The notes: a model not told the origin generated them from the sequence alone. Positions 36,804 through 48,770 are shown, numbered from the stretch's first letter. The stretch: 64,000 nt of DNA from Tenrec ecaudatus (GCF_050624435.1 NC_134537.1:12458584-12522583); one strand, 5' to 3'. Numbers and translations are program-made.

Positions 36804-37830
36804 GCTCCTGGGTATTCACCTTGTCGGCTGTCTCGGGGGACTGCTGGATGACCCAGGCGTCCCCGCACTGCTGCACCAGGACAGATCTCGCACATCCTGG
36901 AGGGCGGGTCAGGAGACTGGTTTGGTACCAGATACCACTTTATTTCCCACCACGACCGGGGTAGCAGTTTTTCATATGAAATTTGTAAAAACCGGAGACA
37001 CTTCTCTGGATCTAAAACTCGATTCTGCATCACCTCTAGGGAGAGGCAGCCATGAGAAAAGCTGGAGCGGGAATTCCCGGGCAGTGGCAACAAGAGGTCA
37101 GAACGAAGCCTCCTCCCGAGTTGGGGTCTTAGCCATCAGCACCATCCCTCAGGCTCCTGGAGAAATGCCTGGGCCCCCATCACTCCCCACCCCCATCAAG
37201 GAGAGAAAGCACCAGAACTTTTGGTCACATTGACATGTTGGCTCTTTTCCCCCCTGAGAAATGGCACGAGCAAATGGGGACCAGAGCGATGAGACAGACT
37301 CGTGTTACTCACGCTCCCGTGTTCTGGCCCCCCGCTCTCCCTTTTCTTCCCAAGAGCACAAGGTCAATCGCTATCATTTTATCTCTAGCCTAAAGCCTTG
37401 GCCTTTCTGTTACAGGCACGCAGAAACACACTGCAAAGCGTGTCTTGTCATGCCGCACGGGAACATGGGGCCTGTAGAGAAAAGGTCCAAACGGTCCACT
37501 GCTTGTAGTTAGGAGACCACGGAGGGACGCCCATAAACCCAAGTGGACCGCTGGCTCCGAAACAGCCCCTTTCCCTGGCAGATGACCAGTGTCTCTGGGT
37601 CTGCGGCCCTCGACCCGATGCTGCCCAGGTGGACAAGCAAAAAGGCTAGCAAGCTGTGAGAGGAAGGCCACGGGACCGGCCCCTTCTCAGGCTCTGCGAT
37701 GAACCAAAACATTCATTGCAAAGCAAAGGGACACAAGAATTTGAGCTTTAAAAAGGCCTGCCTTCCTGGAGCCAGGAGAGACTGGTTAACCTCCTCAAGC
37801 GAGGACCGATTATTTCTGCCCAAAGAAGTC
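36804..37830. other. Intergenic, no element recognised
   Basis: No gene or repeat identified. Confidence 0.35.
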
Positions 37831-37985
37831 TAAAATCCAGTCAATGCTGGCTCATCCCGAGAAGGTAACTATTCACGGAGTAGAAAGCCCAGTCTCTCTT
37901 CCTCGGAGCGGCTATGGTGGTTTCGAGCTGCCGGCCCAGTGGACCGCAGCCTGGTGCAGAACCACTACCCCATGACAGCTCCTCC
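37831..37985 (-). repeat. AfroSINE, diverged
   Basis: ATCCAGTCAATGCTGGCTCA, CACGGAGTAGAAAGCCCAGT, CTCTCTTCCTCGGAGCGGCT, TTCGAGCTGCCGGCCCAG, GAACCACTACCCCATGACAG. Confidence 0.75.
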
Positions 37986-39099
37986 GCCTAGAGTTTGTCA
38001 GAAGACATCAAAGTCCCCTTGGTTCTCTTGACAGCTAAGAAACCAGCGCCTCAACCAAGCAGGTCCCAGGGAAATCTATAGGTAGGGCGGCGACAAAAGT
38101 CCCAGTGCCAGGCAACAGAGATGGATCTACCCCAGGCTTCCTTCTCTCAGCCCTGGGTGGCTTCCTGGGAAACAGGAAGCTGGACAAATTACGTGAGCTC
38201 TCAAAGTCTCATAGGTAAGAGGGGTCACGGGGTCCCTGTGAGATGAGAGAATGCACAAAGCACTGAGTTTGGGGTAAGGCACAGACTAAGAGCAAAATTG
38301 TAACCGTTGGGTGCTTCGCTAGAGACACGCCCAAGTGGAGAAACACCAGGTCCATGAGGAGAGAGAGAAACAAACATAGTACATGAGGGCAGGAGACCGA
38401 GAAAGAGAAAGCAAGTGTCACCTAACAGCTTCCACAGGGCAGAGGGGACACGCCCAAGGCAGTCCTTAAGTTTGCAGCACTAAGAGCCCATCCTACTGTA
38501 CACCGAGGCAGACACAAAAGGGGACGCCAAGTGCAGGGTCCCCATTAACATGACAAGACCAGCCCTCGACCTGCGGGCGGAGCCCTTTTTGGAAGACTGA
38601 GTCAAAATCAAGTCCTGCCCCAAAATGTTGGCTCGTCTGCAGACAAGCTGCCGTCTAAGTGAGATGTCAATTGAGTCCACAGGGAAGAAGCACACCATCG
38701 TCAGTCACTGTTGCGACTGTAAGTCATATAATCCGATGTTGAAGGAGGGGCCAGTAGCAGAGCCTACATTGTGAGAATCTGGTGTGCAGAAGGCGACGGG
38801 TGACAGTGGGAGCCAAGATTCATTTGCATTGGATCTACATAGGAAATAAGCCTCCGGAGAACTCCCCCTACATAAAATGGAGGGATTGGAGGAAAGCGGT
38901 CACTGAACAGAGTGCTTAGGGGAGAGGAGTATAGAAGTTCAATGGCATAAATCTGGCCTAACAGTTAAAACTTGGCAGGTAGCTCGCCCTTATGATGCAG
39001 GCTGGTCCTGATCTGGTTTCCAAAATTTTCGGTATTTTTGGTTTGTATTGTTTTGCTTGGGTTTTGTTTGTTCATATCAGTGTGTCTCAGAGGTGTGAT
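37986..39099. other. Intergenic, no element recognised
   Basis: No gene or repeat identified. Confidence 0.35.
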
Positions 39100-39399
39100 G
39101 TCAATGCAGGTCACCCTCTTGAAGCTGTGTTATATGCTTTCCCATTTTCCGGTATGTGAAACCCAGGCTAGATGAACCTATAGTGACAGCAAGCAGAAGA
39201 AGGGCTTCAGGAGGGGAGGAGGATACAGTGGGGGTGGGGGGTTTAAAGGGAGACAATGTCAAGGAGGCCATATAAAAAAAGATATGCTTAGAAACTGAGT
39301 GTGGTAGCAATTGTACAATTACTTCTACTTGACGTGATTGAAATATGGAATGATATATACTAAATCCCAACTATTAATAATAATAAAAGAAACAGATAC
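39100..39399 (+). repeat. Probable LINE 3' end of a second type
   Basis: GGGAGACAATGTCAAGGAGG, GTGGTAGCAATTGTACAATT, ACTTGACGTGATTGAAATAT, then an AATAATAATAAAAG tail. A weaker relative appears at 50465-50545. Recognised only by shared phrasing. Confidence 0.4.
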
Positions 39400-39877
39400 T
39401 GTAACATATTGGTGTTCTTTTTTGTGTTTTAATATGAAATACATAAAAAATATATATATATGTATGAAATACATGATTCAATGTACATTTGTTCAATGTA
39501 AATAAAATACTATTGAGTTTTGAAAAATCAAAAATTCCCCACTGGTTAAGAAACCGAAATTCTTCATGATCATAATTTAAGTATTGTGGCTCTTTAAGTA
39601 TTTTTAATCTTCTCCTTCATAGTTTTGTCTAGGAAACAAAATGTACTAAGCTTGGAATAAACTGTTTGAGATGTGTAACATAAAAACATTTACAACGGCA
39701 CCTCTTTGATCTACAGGGGACATTTTGAACTTAAATTTCAGGAGCAATATTGAACTTCAATTTCAGATCTGATCCTTTTCGTTTGGGGATCTGATCATGT
39801 GTGTGAAGCACGCCACTAAAAGAGAGGAACCTGCTGGCTTGATTACAGACGACAGCCCGGTCTGCTGGGAGGGACAA
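39400..39877 (-). other. EXOG: EXOG 3' UTR region (extent uncertain)
   Basis: AT-rich sequence immediately downstream of the EXOG stop codon on the minus strand. No canonical AATAAA was found on the minus strand; ATTAAA variants occur at 39603-39608 (about 270 nt past the stop) and 39428-39433 (about 450 nt past). Either could serve as the poly(A) signal, so the 3' end is not fixed. The AATAAA-like strings here are on the + strand and irrelevant to EXOG. Confidence 0.55.
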
Positions 39878-40339
39878 TTAGGCTGGCTTTCTTTCCTGGG
39901 CTCCTGACTGCTCCTGAGCTTTCAGTCTTCCCAGCTTCTTCTCATAGAGACTGATGAAGCAATCGTCGGGTTCTACTCCTGCTTTCTTCAAGTTTTCCAT
40001 GATCTTTTCCAGTCTGGGCACTGACGAGGCGCCGGCAATCTTCCTGGTGCTCATGTACAGAGTGAACTCCCGGAAACCCAGGAGCTTACAGGTGTCCACG
40101 GCACAGATGTTCCTGACATCGTGCGTCCGGTCCAGGTGAGGGAAGAACACCAGACCCGACAGCCGCTCGAGGTCCTGGAGGCTCACCTGGAACTCCGTCA
40201 ACGGGGGCTGGAAGCCAATGGCCTCATTGGGCACCACAAAGGCCCCCAGGGCCAGAGGTTCCGAGGAGCCCGGGCTTCTGCGCGCCAGGATCACTTTATA
40301 GAGGTGTGAGGGGACGGCCACGTTGTCCTGACCAATCAC
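39878..40339 (-). CDS. EXOG: EXOG exon 6 (last coding exon), C-terminal 153 residues
   Basis: Last coding exon of EXOG, the inner-mitochondrial-membrane 5'-3' exonuclease/endonuclease of the EndoG (beta-beta-alpha metal) family that acts in mitochondrial DNA repair and primer removal. On the minus strand the acceptor TGTTCTCAG precedes a codon-aligned start (VIGQDNVAVPSHLYKVI); the frame stays open to TAA at 39878-39880. Its 153 residues equal the corresponding human segment as I recall it. It covers the end of the nuclease core (LGAFVVPNEAIGFQPPLTEF, VFFPHLDRT) and the EXOG-specific helical C-terminal wing (CKLLGFREFTLYMSTRKI and following), which distinguishes EXOG from EndoG. It joins exon 5 in phase 0 across a 17.4-kb intron. 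No frameshift or stop is seen, so this is a real gene and not a processed copy: its exons are separated by introns with consensus sites. Confidence 0.96.
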   Translation of the reverse strand: MIGQDNVAVPSHLYKVILARRSPGSSEPLALGAFVVPNEAIGFQPPLTEFQVSLQDLERLSGLVFFPHLDRTHDVRNICAVDTCKLLGFREFTLYMSTRKIAGASSVPRLEKIMENLKKAGVEPDDCFISLYEKKLGRLKAQEQSGAQERKPA

Positions 40340-40451
40340 CTGAGAACAAAGCAGTCAGGTTAGTGCAGGTCATCTGCGTCAGTGGCTTCTGACGATGCAT
40401 TGATAAAGCAACTGTATCCATCCCTCTGCACATGCACACCAAAATCACAAA

Positions 40452-40512
40452 CCCCCTCACTACCATCCAGTCAGTGCCGACTTGCTGCTGCGTTGATTCT
40501 GACTCATGGCGA
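40452..40512 (-). repeat. AfroSINE 3' fragment
   Basis: CATCCAGTCAGTGCCGACTT and GTTGATTCTGACTCATGGCG. It abuts the next, oppositely oriented copy. Confidence 0.7.
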
Positions 40513-40690
40513 TGCTGGTGGCCTAATGCTTATGCACTGGGGCGCTAGCCCCCAAGGTAAGCGGTTCCAAACCGCCAACAGCTCCTTGGGAGAAAGACGA
40601 GGCTTTCTACTCCCGTAGAGAGTGACAGTCTCAGAGACCCACAGGGACCATTCCACCCTGTCCTACAGGGTCACGGAGAGTCACCTCACG
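40513..40690 (+). repeat. AfroSINE, near full length
   Basis: GGTTCCAAACCGCCAACAGC, TCCTTGGGAGAAAGACGAGG, CTTTCTACTCCCGTAGAGAG, TGACAGTCTCAGAGACCCAC, CACCCTGTCCTACAGGGTCA. Confidence 0.9.
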
Positions 40691-42428
40691 GAGCAGGGCT
40701 CTCACATTCTCTGCTGTGTTTGTGGGACAAAAGACAAAGACTGTCACGGGTGAGTCCCTGGCCGCGAAATGTGTGGGAGAATTGTCACTTCCCCTGCGCC
40801 TCGCAATTACAGCCTGTGACACTCTCGCCATCCTGAGGTCCAAACTCCCAGCTCTGGAAAGGAAAAGGAGGCCCTAGGCTATCGAATTCACCAGGAGCTG
40901 AGCAGGCAGCCGCTAGAGAAGCAGCCAGGCAAGTCACAGAGAATCAGGCTCTCCGGCTATCGCCTCAGCGGTGCCTCATTTTAAAAACGGAACTGGGAAA
41001 CCTAAATGTTGCTGGCTCAGGCCCTGCACGCCCCGGGACCTGCTGTCAAACACGGGCTGCGGGCCGTGTCATCACATCAAACATTCTGAAAAGGTAGCCG
41101 CACGGGGAGGAAGCCCGGGCCAGGGTCAGCCTCACCAACGCACCGTGGCTGCAGACGGAATAATGAAATAACACTGTTATGAAGCCTTTTCAAATTTCCT
41201 TCCAATTGGCTTGAAAGCCCTATCTGTTTTCTGGAAAAGAAAAACCGAACATCCATTCCCTTAATGGTCCCAGGCCTAATGACATAATCTCACTAAAATA
41301 CGCTCCTGGCAGCCCTGCCCGCCCCGGTCCGTCCTCGATCAGCGCAGGTATTTCCCACAGCTGCTCAAGCCCCTGCGGGGAGCCCAGATAAGACAGAGGG
41401 GTGAAAGCGAGCAGTACAGAGGGATTTTCTCTGCATTTTCTGGGTGTCTCCTTCCACGGCACACCCCCCCCTCAGAATGCCACCGCCGTCGGCTGGGCTG
41501 CCAATCACACACAGCAGAGGTTCCACCGAACAGACCTCGCTGCAGGACTGCCAGGAAGCCCTCCCCCTGACCCCCACCCCTGCCACTGTCTTCAGGTTGA
41601 AGTTTAGCTAAGGACACACTCTGCAGACACAGACCCGCCCCCCCACCCCAGCCCCTTCCCTGCTGCTGAGAGGACACACGCCATCCACAGAGCAGAAAGA
41701 TGAGGGGGCTTCGGGACGTCGGTGGGACAATCCCATGATCTTTGGAGTCTCTTTCTCCCGCGAACGTTTCTGAAACACCCCCATCAATAACGGCTAACCT
41801 TATCGGTGGCAGGCCACCGATCACCAACCGCCGAGAGGCCCTGACCCGGCACTGCTCAAGACCCAGAGCGGCATGGCCACATGGCCTTAGTGGGGGTCTG
41901 GTTGGATGCCGGGGTAGGGCGCGAGGGCACAGCCGCAGCTGAGCCCCAGTCACAGGGGGAGAAACTGAACCGGGCTCTGGAGTTCCGGACCCCAGCTGGG
42001 AATGCCATCTAAGCATGCTCCCGGTGCCACCTGGTGGACGTCCCCACCGCTGCAGCACAGGGCTCAGGGCCAACCACAGAGCCAGCCCTGCGCACGGCTC
42101 AGGGAAGGTACTCTCTCCCTCTGCGCTGACTCCTGATCGACAAACAAATGGCAATTTTCAAAAATAATTGGTCCTGTCCATTTGCCGCCAAGCAGAGGTT
42201 CTAATCAGGCCCACTGACTCACAGCCCGAAGCGTGACGCTTGACATTTACAGCTCTGGCCCTGCTGCATGGAAATGTACCGTTGCTATTTGGTTTTGGGA
42301 AACCCGACGGCAGGGGGAGAGCCCCCACGTCTACATTCGGGAAGCAGCTATTCAGACAAAAAAACAAAAGGCGTCACTCTTTCATCCCTGATCTTCTCAC
42401 AGCAATTTAACAGAGAGGGGGCGATGAC

Positions 42429-42429
<1 letters not shown>
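40691..42429. other. EXOG intron 5, single-copy stretch with conserved-looking islands
   Basis: No gene or repeat recognised. AT-rich islands at 41155-41300 and 42120-42290 look constrained (see findings). The 271-residue minus-strand frame (41339-42154) has no recognisable domain. Confidence 0.4.

Positions 42430-42503
<74 letters not shown>
42430..42503. repeat. (GA)n microsatellite
   Basis: About 36 uninterrupted GA units, one strand all purine. Confidence 0.97.
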
Positions 42504-42506
<3 letters not shown>

Positions 42507-42974
42507 ACACTCATCTCTAAGTCAGTCTGCTCTGTTCTTGGGGACGAACTATCTTGAACTTAACACAAAGAACAGTCAGACCTATTTAGAAATTCAGGAA
42601 AACCCTTGCTTCCTTGGTTTTTAAACTAAACTTATTTTAAAAAAATCAATCTTAGACTATTTGGAAACCATCTTCTTTGTAGGCAACTGCACCTGCATAG
42701 CCCCCACCCCACCCCCCGCCCCACGTCGGTGGGGGAAACGGGAAGACTTCCAGAAAGGTGCTTCTAGGAACTATGGGTATGCTAAAGGTGGGCGGGTTGC
42801 TGGGCCAGCGCCCTGGCACCTGGTGGGGTACTGGCTTGGCCCCGGGCTGCAGGATCCCATTCACCTGCACCGTCTCCTCTCACAGGACGGGTCACACACA
42901 GCGAAAGGCGCGTCTGGCTCACTGAGCCGCTAGGGAGGGAGACACAACGGAGTGTTCGTTTAGTTAATTTTAAG

Positions 42975-43675
42975 GTGCCATCCTCATTTTCAGAACATTC
43001 CTCCTACTTGAGCCCTCGGTATCAGCTCATGTTCTCCCTCCCTCATGAATCCTTGATGATTTATCCGTTCTTTTTCCCATGTCTTACACCAACCGCTGTC
43101 TCCCTTCACCCGCTTTTCTGTTGTCCGTCCCCCTGGGAAGGGGTTATATGTCGATCCTTGCGATTGGTTCCCTCTTCTCCCCGCACCTTCCCCTTCGTCT
43201 CCTAGTATCATTATTCTCATTATTGGTCCTGAGGGGTTTATCTGTCCTGGAATCCCTGTGTTGCGGTACCCCTGTACATGCTCTGGTCTAGCCAGATTTG
43301 TACGGTAGAATTGGGAGGTGGGGAATGAGGGGGAGGAAGCATTAAAGAACTAGAGGAAAGTTGTATGCTTCATCGGTGTTATACTGCATCCTGACTGGCT
43401 CATCTCTTCCTTGTGACCCTTCTGTGAGGGGATGTCCAATTGTCAACAGATGGGCTTTGGCTCTCCACTCCGCACTTCCCCTCATTCACATTGATATGAT
43501 TTTTTGTTCTGGGTCTTTGATGCTTGATACCCAATCCCATCAACACCTCGTGATCACAAGGCTGGTGTTTTGAAAACGATGATGGCAACATGTACAAATG
43601 TGCTTGACGCAATGGATGGCTGTATGGATTGTGATAAGAGCTTTATAAGCCCACAATAACAAGATTTTTTTTAAA
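42975..43675 (+). mobile_element. 5'-inverted (twin-primed) LINE insertion
   Basis: The segment 42975-43562 is the local LINE family in reverse (TACTTGAGCCCTCGGTATCA, CCTTGATGATTTATCC, CTAGCCAGATTTGTACGGTA, GAACTAGAGGAAAGTTGTAT, GGATGTCCAATTGTCAACAG). The segment 43563-43675 is the 3' end of the same family in forward orientation (GATGATGGCAACATGTACAA to CCACAATAACAAGATTTTTT). In element coordinates the two parts are adjacent, with a roughly 20-bp overlap. Confidence 0.8.
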
Positions 43676-43855
43676 ATAAAATAATTATGATTTATCAAGG
43701 GGTCATGGTGGGAGCTGATCCCAAGGGCTCAATATAAAGTAAATGTCTAGGAAATAATGATGGCAACATATGTACAAATGTACTTGACACAATTGATGTA
43801 TGGGTTGTTATAAGAGCTGTAAGAGTCCCCAATAAAATGATATTTAAAATTAAAA
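43676..43855 (+). repeat. AATAAAATGATTT-tailed LINE 3' end
   Basis: GATTTATCAAGGGGTCATGG, GAGCTGATCCCAAGGGCTCA, GATGGCAACATATGTACAAA, CCCCAATAAAATGATATTTA. Confidence 0.85.
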
Positions 43856-46800
43856 AGATTATTTTAAGATCTCCAGCACCTACGGAAAAAGCTCTTCCTG
43901 TTGGGATGTCCTTCTCCAGAAGCTGGGAATAACTGCAGTGGACTCTGTAAGGGGCAGGGCGGAAATGAGGGAGGGGATCAGTGCCTGACCAGTTAAAAGA
44001 CGGCAGTGCTGGGAGGGACGGTGGGCTGGGCACAAAGGGTGCCCCAAAGGAGCCCCGGGCTTCCACGCAACACGAGTCTTCTTCAGTGTCTGTCGGTCAG
44101 TCAGCTGCAATGCTCGCTCTTCGGATAAGACTGACAGACAACGTCTTAACGTATTTTGCAAAAGATGCCCTCCTTGCCTGCAGCTGCCAAAAAGCCCTCA
44201 CTCGCTCGTCAAGACTGCGATAAGAACCAGAAACCAACTGGGCGTGCGGAGAAAAATACAACCCACCAGGGGGCTCCCATGCCGTTCGTTCGCGGGAAGA
44301 TGGCCGTACTGACGCCAAGGGGCTGTTCCCAGGAACATTTAGAAGGCACTCACGCAAGACCCGACACGCTCTTTCTACGTGCTGGCTGAGCTCTTTGCAG
44401 TCCACCCAAGAGACGGGGCCAGAAATGAGGACACACACACCCCTGCCTGCTGGCTCGGAGCCAAGAGAGACGGGTGCAGACAAGAGCCCGGCTAAGCCTG
44501 GCCATTTACAGTGACATGTGCTCATCAACGCAGTCCGGAGCAGGCCCAGGAGGGAAGAAAAAAAATGTATCTGCTAGAATCAAACAGAAAGAGATATTTG
44601 GTTCTCTTCCCATGGCAAGCCAAAAAAAGAAAGAAAATAACTAAATGAATTCCAAAAAGTAAGACTGCTGGAACACAACCAGAAAGCAGGCCTTTAAAAC
44701 ATCGCACTACACTATGGGTGGAGGGATGGCTTGTGATAAGAGCTGTAAGAGCCCCAGGAAAATGATTTAGAAAATAAAAAGTCACGCCAATTCAGCGACC
44801 GAAACCAGGTTCGTGTTAGCAAACAGGGAGGCCACGCCTGAGGACACAGGAGGATTTGCAACTAGGGGCCTGCCAAGAGCAGCTGAGTCCGCCCGGCAGA
44901 GGAAGGTCAGCTCGTGGGAGGCAGGCAGTTGGTGTCTCCCAGTCAGAGCAGAGCAAGCACCCTCTCCTCAGACAGACGGACGGAGCCTCTTCTTGTGAAG
45001 GTGAAATGAAAAGTAAAATAAACAGATGTGTAAACTAAGTTTCTAAGAACTCAGGAGACTTTAAGCAAAGGAAAAGAGAAGGCTCTCTTCTCTCTTCCGG
45101 GAATGCGTCAAGATCCCTGGAGGCATGTTCCCAATCTTCTCCCCCACCAAGAGGAGACTGAGGAAGTGCTGCTGCAGCAGACAGACAGACAGATGGCCAA
45201 CGACTTCCGCCGCCACCGCTAACGGTGAGCGATGAGGCTGGAAGCCGGCTCTGTGGTCAGGTGAGCTATATGCCGCCTCAGCAGCCGCGCCAGGTATGTT
45301 TCATCTCTTCTGGAAGCTGGCACCTCAGAGCATGCACCCGGGTGACCTCGGCTGTAATGAAGGGGTGACTCTGATGAGAGCTGTCGGATGACTCACTTCT
45401 GATAAAACCATGGCCCTCATCTTCCCTGGGGCTCCCCTGCACTCCTGTCCTAGCAGGCGGGGAATCCCTCCCTACATATTCTCACAGACATTTCTGCCTG
45501 GCTCTAAGGGATCCTTCTCTTGGCCCATTTTCTGGTCTTAGTTTTGCACACTGGCCAATATCACCGCCAAACATACTGCGCTCTCTCCACTTCATCCTTC
45601 CCCGGCCGTCTGCACACGAGGAGCTCCGCCATCCCTGTGCTGCAGGCTCAGGAGTTCCCCAGAGCAGTCTCACCACAGGGACTGGGGAGAGGCAGAGAGG
45701 CCTGTGTCTGGATGTCCCCTTGGACAATGAGTAGCCGTACGACCTGGGTGCAACCGAGCAAAGCCTCCAAAGTCCTGGTCTACTTAAAAGGCTCCTCACC
45801 ACTTTCACCTCTGGCTGGCTGAGGAGTGAATTTTCGGCTGTCATGGAGAAAAACGCCGTAAACACGGCCTGGTGGCTCGGGCCCTGAATACATGCCAGCT
45901 CTTCCCAGCACTTCCTCCCAAGTACAAACGCCTATCTGCTTCACTGTGTGCATAAAGAGGTGGATCACCCTCCTACGAGAGGAGTCCTAGTAAAGGTGTC
46001 CACAAGCAGCGACTAGGACACGGCGGGATCTGAAGAGCACAAGACCCTCCCTGCGCGTTCTGAATTGTCTCACGTAATGATTGAGCGTCCCCTGGAAAGC
46101 GGGACTCACACGCCAAATGACTGGCTCCTTGAAAGGGAGAGACAAATCTCTAGGGCTTTCCACGCTGAGTCGCCGGCCTCGGCATCACTGCCGGAGGCAT
46201 TAGCCCTATTTGTGGTGTCGTGACCTGCCTACGCTGAGATGGCCCTGCTTGCGATGGAACAGCCTGATATTTTAGCTATGCCTTCCCGGTACCTGCCTCC
46301 CCGCTTCCCCATCTGCATTTCCAGCCTGTGAATTGGGGGGTTCACAGCACATAGCCTGCGTAATGAACAAATTAGGAGTCTATGAGTCCAGGCTTACAAT
46401 AAAAAGGAAAGGTTCCCCCTTGCTGTAGAATTGTCAACTAATAAATGCCGGGGGGTCCGAATCTGGCAAGTACCACAGGAATAACAAAATCAGGCAGAAC
46501 CGTCAGTGGGTGTTGAAAGTAGGAGGCCAAATCTGTGGAAGACAGATCATTTCAGATGTATTCCCCTCCCCCCGCCCAGTGGACCTCACGGACATCCATC
46601 TCCAGAAGAGCTATACGGTGCCCGGCTACCAACACCAACTGCTCCCGAAAGGATCCCATTCAAAGGTTCTGGATAGAATGGGAGGAAAACGTGGACAGGA
46701 CATCAAAAATCCCCAAACAGACCAGACTTAATGGTCAGATAAGAGATGGTGGGATCCCCAAGACTGTGGCTCTTTGTCACCCTTCAGATCCAGGACAGAA

Positions 46801-48020
46801 GTCACCTCCCCTCCAGGGTAAAGAATAATCAATCATGTTAAGATCCAAAGGGCAGCACTGACCCGAGCACACAAAAGGGAAAGGAGCAGACCAGACACCG
46901 GAAGGGCAGGGAGGGAGGGCAGGGATTGAAGAAAGCGCTGGTCCATGGAGGGGACTCAAGAGCAGCTCCCACAAAAGGTGTGTAACTCGGTGGATGTCAG
47001 AGAGCTCATCTGCCCTGCACAAGAGGAAACCCATCCGGCCATCCGGCCATCAGCCCTCCCCCCATGGGGGAGATTCAAAGTACAGCCGTAATCCACACCA
47101 AGCTCCAACATTCGGGGGGACAGTTTCTGAAAGTTTGTGGGAAAGTAGAATTCAAAGAGAATGGATCCCTGGCCCCCCATCCCGTTTTTGAAGCTCCTTG
47201 GGCGAGCAGCCAGATGCGGGTCCTGTCTCGTGGAACACAATCTCCCCGGTTCCCCGAGGCTGCTCCTCCGTCCCCCTCCTCCTCACGCTCCGTCACCCAT
47301 GTCTCTCTCTGCGCTCAGACTCTCCGTGGGACTGGACCCCTCAAGTCACCTGGGCTGCCGCACACACCTGCTCTCGGGGTGAGCTCTTCCGGCTTTCTTT
47401 GACACCTCTCACCTGTGGGCCACGGTTCTTCAGGGGCCTCCGTTTACTGTATGGCTCTGCCTGCAATCACACAAGCTCCCTGAGGGCAGATTGGGCCCGC
47501 TTGCCTTAGTGCTGAACTCAAACCTCCCCCACAACCCCCAGGTAATGCCTAACAGACATTTCTGGAAGGTTTTCTTCATGGAAGGCAGGAAGGAAACCAA
47601 TCATCCAGGACAGAAAGGCAGAGGGCTCCAAGGAGAAACCCATCCACCTTTTTAAAAAGTAGTATGATACGCTAAATGGTCGGAATTAGATGCTACCAGC
47701 TCAGTATTACAATACCCTGCTGCCACCGCCTTCCACGCTCGAGGTTTTATTTTGGTTTGGGGTTTTTTTTTTGTGGTAACACTTATCTCTCAAGTGGCAC
47801 AGGCTTAATGATCTAGGATTCTATGTACTTCTTTACAGATCACGCAGCGTAGTCATGCATGATTAATGTATATCTCATACACTCAAATCCCCTACATGCT
47901 GGTTTCGACTTTGCAATAGACTTGGGATTATAAACTCAAAGACTCACAAGGACTGAATGAGTCAAATGGGCCTGGCTGAAGGTGATGGTGAACTGACCAC
48001 ATGCCGGCAATCTACAGAGG
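43856..48020. other. EXOG intron 5, mostly unrecognised
   Basis: A short LINE 3' end at about 44712-44777 (CTTGTGATAAGAGCTGTAAG, GCCCCAGGAAAATGATTTAG); otherwise no gene or repeat recognised. Confidence 0.35.
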
Positions 48021-48770
48021 AAACCACCTCACCACCTTCAAAGGACTCTCCGTAACACTTAGTACATTTGTCAAATCTGCGATTCCAGCCTTGGAAACAT
48101 TTTTCAGATTCTTCTGTTTGCATGGCTGATAGCCCCTCCCTCGTTTGTTTTTTCTACCTTTTCTCCATCATCAAATCACTGTTGTTTCATGTCCCTCTTC
48201 ATTCACAAAAACAAAAAGAAGTCACACAGAATGAGGGCATGGGGCAAGAGGAGCATGCTGCTTTGCCCAAAACTGGCACACTGGGATGGCTGCGTGAGCA
48301 GGTGCATTGTCATGGTGGCAAAACCTGTCCCCCGTCTGCCACAAATCAGGCCTTTTTTTGTCGCACACTGTTAAGCTATCTTTTCAGAATCTCTATATAG
48401 AAAGCTTGATTAACAGTCTGACCTGGTGGAACGAACTCCAAATGCACTAGGGGTCGACACTTTGTCCGCTCAGGAAGGTGATGGACATTCAGCTTTGTCA
48501 TCAATTAACATTTCACCTTTTTTGAAACAAGAAAATCACTCATACACTTAGGGTTTTCCCCATAGCGCTGTCCTTGTGAGCTGTGTTCAATGTCACAACA
48601 GTTTAAGAGGCATTTTTTTCCCAAGCAGGAAACAAAATTTCACAGCCGCACGCTGTTCTCTTAAATCATCCAACACAAAAAACAAGGTTTGAGCGAAACT
48701 GCTTTTATGAAAAAATTCACTATGATCAGGAGAACCTTCCCAGGCAATGCCACTGGGTGCACTAACTTAG
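48021..48770 (-). mobile_element. Mariner element, internally deleted copy 3
   Basis: Closely parallels copy 1: CCACCTTCAAAGGACTCTCC, the CACTGGGATGGCTGCGTGAG block, a CATTGTCATGGTGGCAAAAC block encoding the remnant of the HDNAPAH region, GGTCAGACTGTTAATCAAGC reversed at the PPG segment, and the N-terminal region at 48500-48720. It has the same internal deletion as copy 1, with breakpoint at about 48449. Confidence 0.82.

Noticed and set aside
41339..42154. 271-residue minus-strand frame in EXOG intron 5
   Set aside because: No recognisable domain and no supporting signals; expected by chance in GC-rich DNA.
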